From Doris montereyensis (taxonomy: Eukaryota > Mollusca > Gastropoda > Nudibranchia > Dorididae), in assembly GCA_037039925.1 (NCBI GenBank), contig JAXRKP010001331.1, positions 74,185 to 138,184 on the forward strand: a DNA stretch of 64,000 nt. The letters run 5' to 3'. The stretch's first letter is position 1, and the number at the start of each line of letters is the position of its first letter. Made by a program: the position numbers and the translations under genes. Positions 59,443 through 64,000 of this stretch are shown piece after piece. The notes under the pieces were generated by a model. It searched no databases. It saw nothing but the letters and a program-made list of their open reading frames with translations, and was not told the DNA's origin.

Positions 59443-60768
59443 CATCAATTCTTGGCGGCCATTTTGAATTTTATAGATTTCCGGAAGAAAAGAGCGGTAT
59501 AGACGTTTGGAAGATTATCGAAAGTACGAATACAACGATACTCACATTTAATGCAGTCGGTACTGACTGCGAATTGCCGTCAGAAACGCCGAGAAGATGC
59601 TTTCGTTGTCTCTGTGAGCATTTCTCCACATAAATTCCGCCAAGTAGGTGGGGAAAAGCTCCTCTGTTGTCCCAAATCGATGGCGCACGAGCCTTTTCAG
59701 TCTCATCCACAGATTTTCGATGGTCTGGGTGTGGACAGTGTCGTCCTCCGGGTCCACGAAATTTTCCGTGTGGTTGACGGCATCGTGCATATAAATGCCG
59801 CCCCTGACATTCCCCAGGCGACCGTAGGCACGCCAGGAATCAGAAATTATTCTGGTTCCCGGAAGAATATGTTCCTCCACCAGGGCTGTCAGCGTTGCTG
59901 CCGTCCTGTCCTCCACTTCCACAAGGAAACAACGTCCGCTCTCCCTCTCCACTCCTCCAAACACCCAGCGACCGTCCCTCACCTGACCTCTGTTGTATTT
60001 CCTCTTGAAAAAATAGGACTCGTCGATCTCGACGATGACGGGCTCCCCGTTACCGTCCATACCACCAATTTCTGGTCGGTTTTGCGCAAGCCACTCCACG
60101 CAAACGTCCCTGAAAAAATTACACCAATCGACTATGGTGTGGGATTCGTTTGTTAAAAGCGCTTCGTGCGCGAGGTCCTGCTGGGACAGGTTCCTGCACC
60201 AGCAGTACATCAGTACAATAATTTGCCACAGGTGAAGGTGGCTCCTGGCAAAAAAAGAGCCGCCCCGGACCGACGAGCGAACATTGCATTTAGAGCAAGC
60301 CCAGCGGTGTCCGTCAATTATCTGGGCGTATGCCCGTAACGTGCATTGTAGGCCGCAATTATAACATACATAACAATTCCTCACCAGGCCCCGTTTTGCT
60401 AGCCACTGGAGGCATTGCAGGGGATCTTGCTGTGGGATCTGCACTCCCAGGTCAAGAAAACGCCAGTTTTCTGCGTTGACAGCCTGCGGCGTCAAAATTT
60501 CTGCAGGATCTACGATATGCGTAGCAGCAGCTCTTCCTCTTGGCATCTTTATTAATATTTTTGGACGATTTCGTCGAAAAAAAGTAGAAATCTTGGTTAA
60601 TATTGACGAAGATTTGATAACCGTGATTGTTCAATCAGAGGCACAAAAAGTCGTCTGCTAAAAACCGTCAAATTTGACGGTTTCGATACTAAAGTAATCG
60701 GTTACTCGATACCCTAAATACAAAACAAAAACTACGATAAGAAACGAAATGGCCGCCAAGAATTGATG
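59443..60768 (-). mobile_element. Merlin-type DNA transposon, apparently complete
   Basis: A perfect 22-bp terminal inverted repeat starting CATCAATTCTTGGCGGCCAT lies at 59443-59464 and 60747-60768. The 1326-bp element carries one intact transposase gene on the minus strand and no insertions. Flanking 8-mers (TTGCTTAC and AGGACCCT) do not match, so the expected 8-9 bp target duplication is missing. It separates two LINE-A copies in opposite orientation. Confidence 0.88.
59548..60546 (-). CDS. Merlin (IS1016/IS1595-like) transposase, intact
   Basis: 332 residues, the only long uninterrupted ORF in the window. An N-terminal zinc-ribbon-like region has CYNC (61-64) and CSKC (84-87). The ISXO2/IS1595-like DDE domain follows: VEIDES (D175), IISDSWRAYG (D236) and HTQTIENLW (E277), with 60 and 40 residues between the catalytic positions, as expected for Merlin. 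WVFGGVERESGRCFLVEVED between them is the typical core strand. The enzyme would cut at the 22-bp ends and move the element. The start is chosen at MPRGRAAATH, 201 bp inside the right TIR. Base composition is more GC-rich than the surroundings. All catalytic residues are present, so it may be active or recently so. Confidence 0.93.
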   Translation of the reverse strand: MPRGRAAATHIVDPAEILTPQAVNAENWRFLDLGVQIPQQDPLQCLQWLAKRGLVRNCYVCYNCGLQCTLRAYAQIIDGHRWACSKCNVRSSVRGGSFFARSHLHLWQIIVLMYCWCRNLSQQDLAHEALLTNESHTIVDWCNFFRDVCVEWLAQNRPEIGGMDGNGEPVIVEIDESYFFKRKYNRGQVRDGRWVFGGVERESGRCFLVEVEDRTAATLTALVEEHILPGTRIISDSWRAYGRLGNVRGGIYMHDAVNHTENFVDPEDDTVHTQTIENLWMRLKRLVRHRFGTTEELFPTYLAEFMWRNAHRDNESIFSAFLTAIRSQYRLH

Positions 60769-60777
60769 AGGACCCTA

Positions 60778-63140
60778 AACAACCGGCTATTAGAGGTAAC
60801 TATTAAACCAAAGGAAGAAAAAATAAATTATTAATAGCTGATGGACCAAACGAAGACGCCACTAAAGAAGAAAAATATATCTTCGAAAAATATTTACAAA
60901 TAGCTGTAGAGAATCTTAAACACAAACAGGAACTAATGCTTTTAGGAGATTTAAACGCTAGAGTAGGCAAAAATATAGAAACGCCAGGAGGAATAATAGA
61001 TAAAGAAGGAGAGACAACAACTTCTCCAAATGGAGAGGACTAATAGATTTTTGCCTAAAGAATAACATGAAAATAGCCAACACCCTTTTTCCTCATAAAG
61101 ATAAAATTGGCAAATGTGTAAAGAAACACCTCAGTTGTACTGAAGAGGTCTGTGGTAGGAAACAAAATACAGGAGACAGGGAGAGAACAGCATGGTGGAA
61201 TGAGAACGTCAAAGCTAAGATCAAAGAAAAGAAGGATGCCTGGAAGAAATGCTTGCAAACAAAGAGACCAGAGGACAAGATAGATTACATGGATAAAAGA
61301 ACTATCGCCAAAGAGGAAGTTAGGAAAGCAAAACAGGAAACAATGGGAAGAGTTTGCACAAAGACTTCAAGAAAGCTATCAAGGAAATCAAAAGTTGTTC
61401 TGGGGGACAATGAAGAGCATGAGAAAGACCAAAGTATGCCCAAGAAGACAAATTAAGAATGCCAAAGGAGAAATAATGAAAGAAGACATCGAAATCATGG
61501 AAACATGGAGAAAACATTTTCACCAATTACAAAATCCCTCAAGAACGTATGAAACAAGTAGTTAAGATCAATAAGTAAGAGTAACAACTATCCCAGAGGA
61601 GACAGCTGAAGATGTAGATATATCAATTGAAGAAATCCAAAGAGCCGTAAGAAAAATGAAATTAGGAAAGCCCCAGGAGTAGATCAAGTTTATCCAGAAA
61701 TGATTAAAAACCGAGGGGAGTGGCAGACAAACTACTACATGCAATATGCCAACAATCATGGAAGTCAAAACAAATGCCAGACGACTGGGAAAAGGGAAGG
61801 GTAGTACCAATACATAAGAAAGGATCAACTATGGAATGCTCAAACTATAGAGATATCAGTACTTAGCGTTTCATGAAACGTATATACCAGGATACTGGAA
61901 ATAGACTAAGGAAAAGAGTAGATGATCAGATTGAAGAACATCAGAGTGGATTTATACAAGGAAGAAGTGTACAATGACCACATAATTACAATTAGATAAA
62001 GAATAGAAACATTCATTGAGAGAAACATTGACTTGTACCTGTGTTTTATTGACTTAGAAAAGGCATTGACACTGTGAGAAGGGGGCGAACTATGGCATTC
62101 CTTAAAAAGAACACAATGAAGAGAAAAATGTAATAGAAGTCATTAAACGTGTTTACAATAAACCAACATGTGCAGTAGAGTAGCTGAAACATGTCTGTAG
62201 AATTTGATGTAGATAAAGGAGTAAGACAGGGTTATATATTTAAGTACTCTTTTTGTTTATTACATTTATGGATTCAGTCGCAAAGGCATCCTCAAATATG
62301 AAGAAAAATGAATGTAGGTATGCAGAAGCTCAAACAAGTAAATGTATCAATGCTTTCATTTGCCGATGATTTAGTTCTGTTTTTTGAAAATCAGAACGTG
62401 ACCTTCAGTCAAATATCAACATTATGAACAATGAACTAAATTAAAGAGGAATGAGAAAATGCAAAGAAACCAAAACAATGCTAGTAACTAGGGAAGCTAA
62501 AACACAAAATCTTAAATTGGGCAGGGAGAATTTAGAACAAGTTCAAAGCTACAATTACCTAGGAGTAATGATTAACTCAGAGGGAAAACTAAGAGAAGAA
62601 ATCAGCCAGAGAATCCAAAAGGCAAGTGCAATATATAACCATCTAGGAAAGGCATTTGTAGGTAAGCAAGAATTGTCAACAAAAACCAAAATGGCAGTAT
62701 ACAATACAGTTTATTGTCCTACTCTCCTCTATGGCAGCGAAACTGGACCTTAGACAGTAGAGAATACAGTAGAGTACAGGCAGCTGAAATAAAATATCTA
62801 AGAGAGTAGTAGGGGAAAACTAAAAGAGACAAAATCAGAAACACAACAATAAGAGATCAAACCAAAGCAGATGGCATAAAAACTAAGATAGAAACAAATC
62901 AATTGAGATGGTTTGGGCATGTAAACAGAATGAATGACAATAGAATAGCTAAATCAGTATACAGTGCTAAAGCCCAAGGTAAAAGACCAAAAGGCAGACC
63001 TCGGAGAAAGTGGGAAGAAGATATAAAAGAGGCATTGAAGCATAGAAATTTAACTTTTTTGGAAGGAAACAGAAAATGCCAGGACAGGGCATCCTGGAGA
63101 AAGATCATCTCGGGCATCTGAACCCATAACACCGAAAGGT
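60778..63140 (+). mobile_element. LINE-A copy A4
   Basis: Starts inside the endonuclease (RLLEV, then LIADGPNEDATKEEKYIFEK near 60835) with LLGDLNARVGKN at 60945. About 600 bp between the endonuclease and the linker are deleted near 61085. RT blocks run 61610-62400, and the catalytic region near 62360 is frame-broken. The C-terminus is well preserved: SYNYLGVMINSEGKLREEIS (62550), then [20 protein letters not shown] (62903 on) and KRPKGRPRRKWEEDIKEALK, ending near 63121. 3' end near 63140. Confidence 0.84.
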
Positions 63141-63282
63141 ATTTCATTTAGGAACAATAGCTCATTTCTGATCATAAGCCACCTTGAAACATACCAATCA
63201 CGTTGTTTACAGATAGCTATACATTTTTGATTTTACGTTTTGTTTACAATATGGCACGCCTCCATTTTCTTCCTTAGAGCTT

Positions 63283-63590
63283 TAGTGGCATGCTTGATGC
63301 AGGGGTTAGGGTTCAAGTGGTTGTAAGACAATTTAAATGTGTCCAACAAACCATTTCAAAACTGAGAAGAAAGTGGAAAATGCTTGGAAATGTTGAAGTT
63401 TTTGCGAGAACATTGCATCAAGCGTCACTTGGAGCGACAAAATGTCTGATAGTGATAAGCTCATTGACGACAGATAACGAAGTGCTGCATAAACCGCTCA
63501 AGCGGTTGAATGAACAACGAAATATTTACCAGCCGATTTGTTGGACACCTTACAAACAATGCCAACGTAGAAAATGACAAAATACGACAT
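63283..63590 (+). pseudogene. Tc1-like transposase N-terminal fragment
   Basis: GMLDAGVRVQVVVRQFKCVQ and QTISKLRRKW match the helix-turn-helix start of Tc1 transposases (GM..AG.....VAR.F.VS..TI..L). The continuation is frame-broken, with an NIYQPICWTPYKQCQRRK block like the end of the second DNA-binding domain. No DDE domain seen to 64000. Confidence 0.55.
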
Positions 63591-63599
63591 CGTTCCACA

Positions 63600-64000
63600 C
63601 TTACAGTTTCGTTATCAATCCCGTTTTTTTCCTTTGGGAGGCTCAGTTTAGAATACTGAAAACACATTTCTCCGGAATTACCTCTTTGACACTCACATTT
63701 GCATTAAATGAAGAATGCAATAACATTTCCACAGACAAATTTTATTCTAGTGACATGCGTCGGAATGGTCTTTCCTATATTCAGCAACGCAGCTTAGACA
63801 CGTCTACTACAAAAATGTGATGATTGACGAGCCAGCAGGCCATTTGAAAAATGGGATGAATACAATTAACACCATGTTCTCAACTTTGGCAAGACATAGA
63901 GCTATGGAATTCCATACACGTATAGCACAATAAGCTAAGTATATACTGTATAATTTCGTTATATTTGTTTTTCAGTACTTTGCTTACACCGTAAGAAAAT
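63600..64000. other. No gene recognised to the window end
   Basis: AT-rich; could hold the rest of the Tc1 relic, but I see no DDE motif or terminal repeat. Confidence 0.35.

Noticed and set aside
59551..60156. 201-residue plus-strand ORF
   Set aside because: It is the antisense shadow of the Merlin transposase and shows no domain of its own.

Overview
This is eukaryotic, animal nuclear DNA: AT-rich, intron-dominated and saturated with transposable elements. The only host gene I can recognise is the 5' half of COPB1, which encodes the beta subunit of the COPI vesicle coat. It lies on the minus strand as seven short exons between 47.2 kb (start codon) and 9.17 kb, and the rest of the gene would lie beyond the left edge. 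The mix of repeats (several RTE- and CR1-like LINEs, piggyBac, pogo/Tigger, Merlin, animal Mutator-like elements, a Helitron, tRNA-derived SINEs and a YPCLWC-type mobile protein family) suggests a marine or freshwater invertebrate. A gastropod or other lophotrochozoan is my guess, but no single feature proves it. A short palindrome-like word (TCTAGATC and variants) is scattered through the introns.

Layout. 0.17-3.5 kb: LINE-A copy A1 (minus) with its 5' UTR repeats. 4.1-4.8 kb: insertion flanked by a 13-bp duplication, Penelope-like at one end. 5.4-6.5 kb: decayed unnamed mobile-element protein (minus). 8.0-8.9 kb: small repeat next to a LINE endonuclease fragment. 9.17-9.40 kb: COPB1 exon 7. 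11.1-14.6 kb: Mutator-like element with about 430-bp inverted ends and a second palindrome inside. 14.96-17.23 kb: decayed copy of exon 6, then COPB1 exons 6 and 5, and a SINE. 17.7-23.2 kb: LINE-B, split by a piggyBac-like element (19.75-21.88 kb). 23.55 kb: exon 4. 25.40-31.16 kb: nested stack of a Tigger-like MITE holding a second piggyBac-like copy, which holds two LINE insertions, one carrying a Helitron fragment. 31.23 kb: exon 3. 32.5-33.7 kb: pogo/CENP-B-type element. 33.9-34.8 kb: LINE-A fragment A2. 38.0-41.7 kb: Mutator-like element with an intron-containing transposase gene. 42.6-44.7 kb: CR1/Rex-like LINE. 45.6-47.2 kb: COPB1 exons 2 and 1. 48-56.4 kb: mosaic of inverted and direct repeats. 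56.8-63.1 kb: two head-to-head LINE-A copies with an intact Merlin transposase gene between them. 63.3 kb: Tc1-like fragment.

Most elements between 9.2 and 47.1 kb lie in COPB1 introns. Four of seven COPB1 exons carry one-base frame breaks, some in short homopolymer runs, while splice sites and protein similarity remain excellent. This looks more like uncorrected sequence errors than a dead gene, but a pseudogene cannot be excluded. The same errors may account for some of the breaks in the transposon ORFs. The only long intact reading frame is the 332-residue Merlin transposase.
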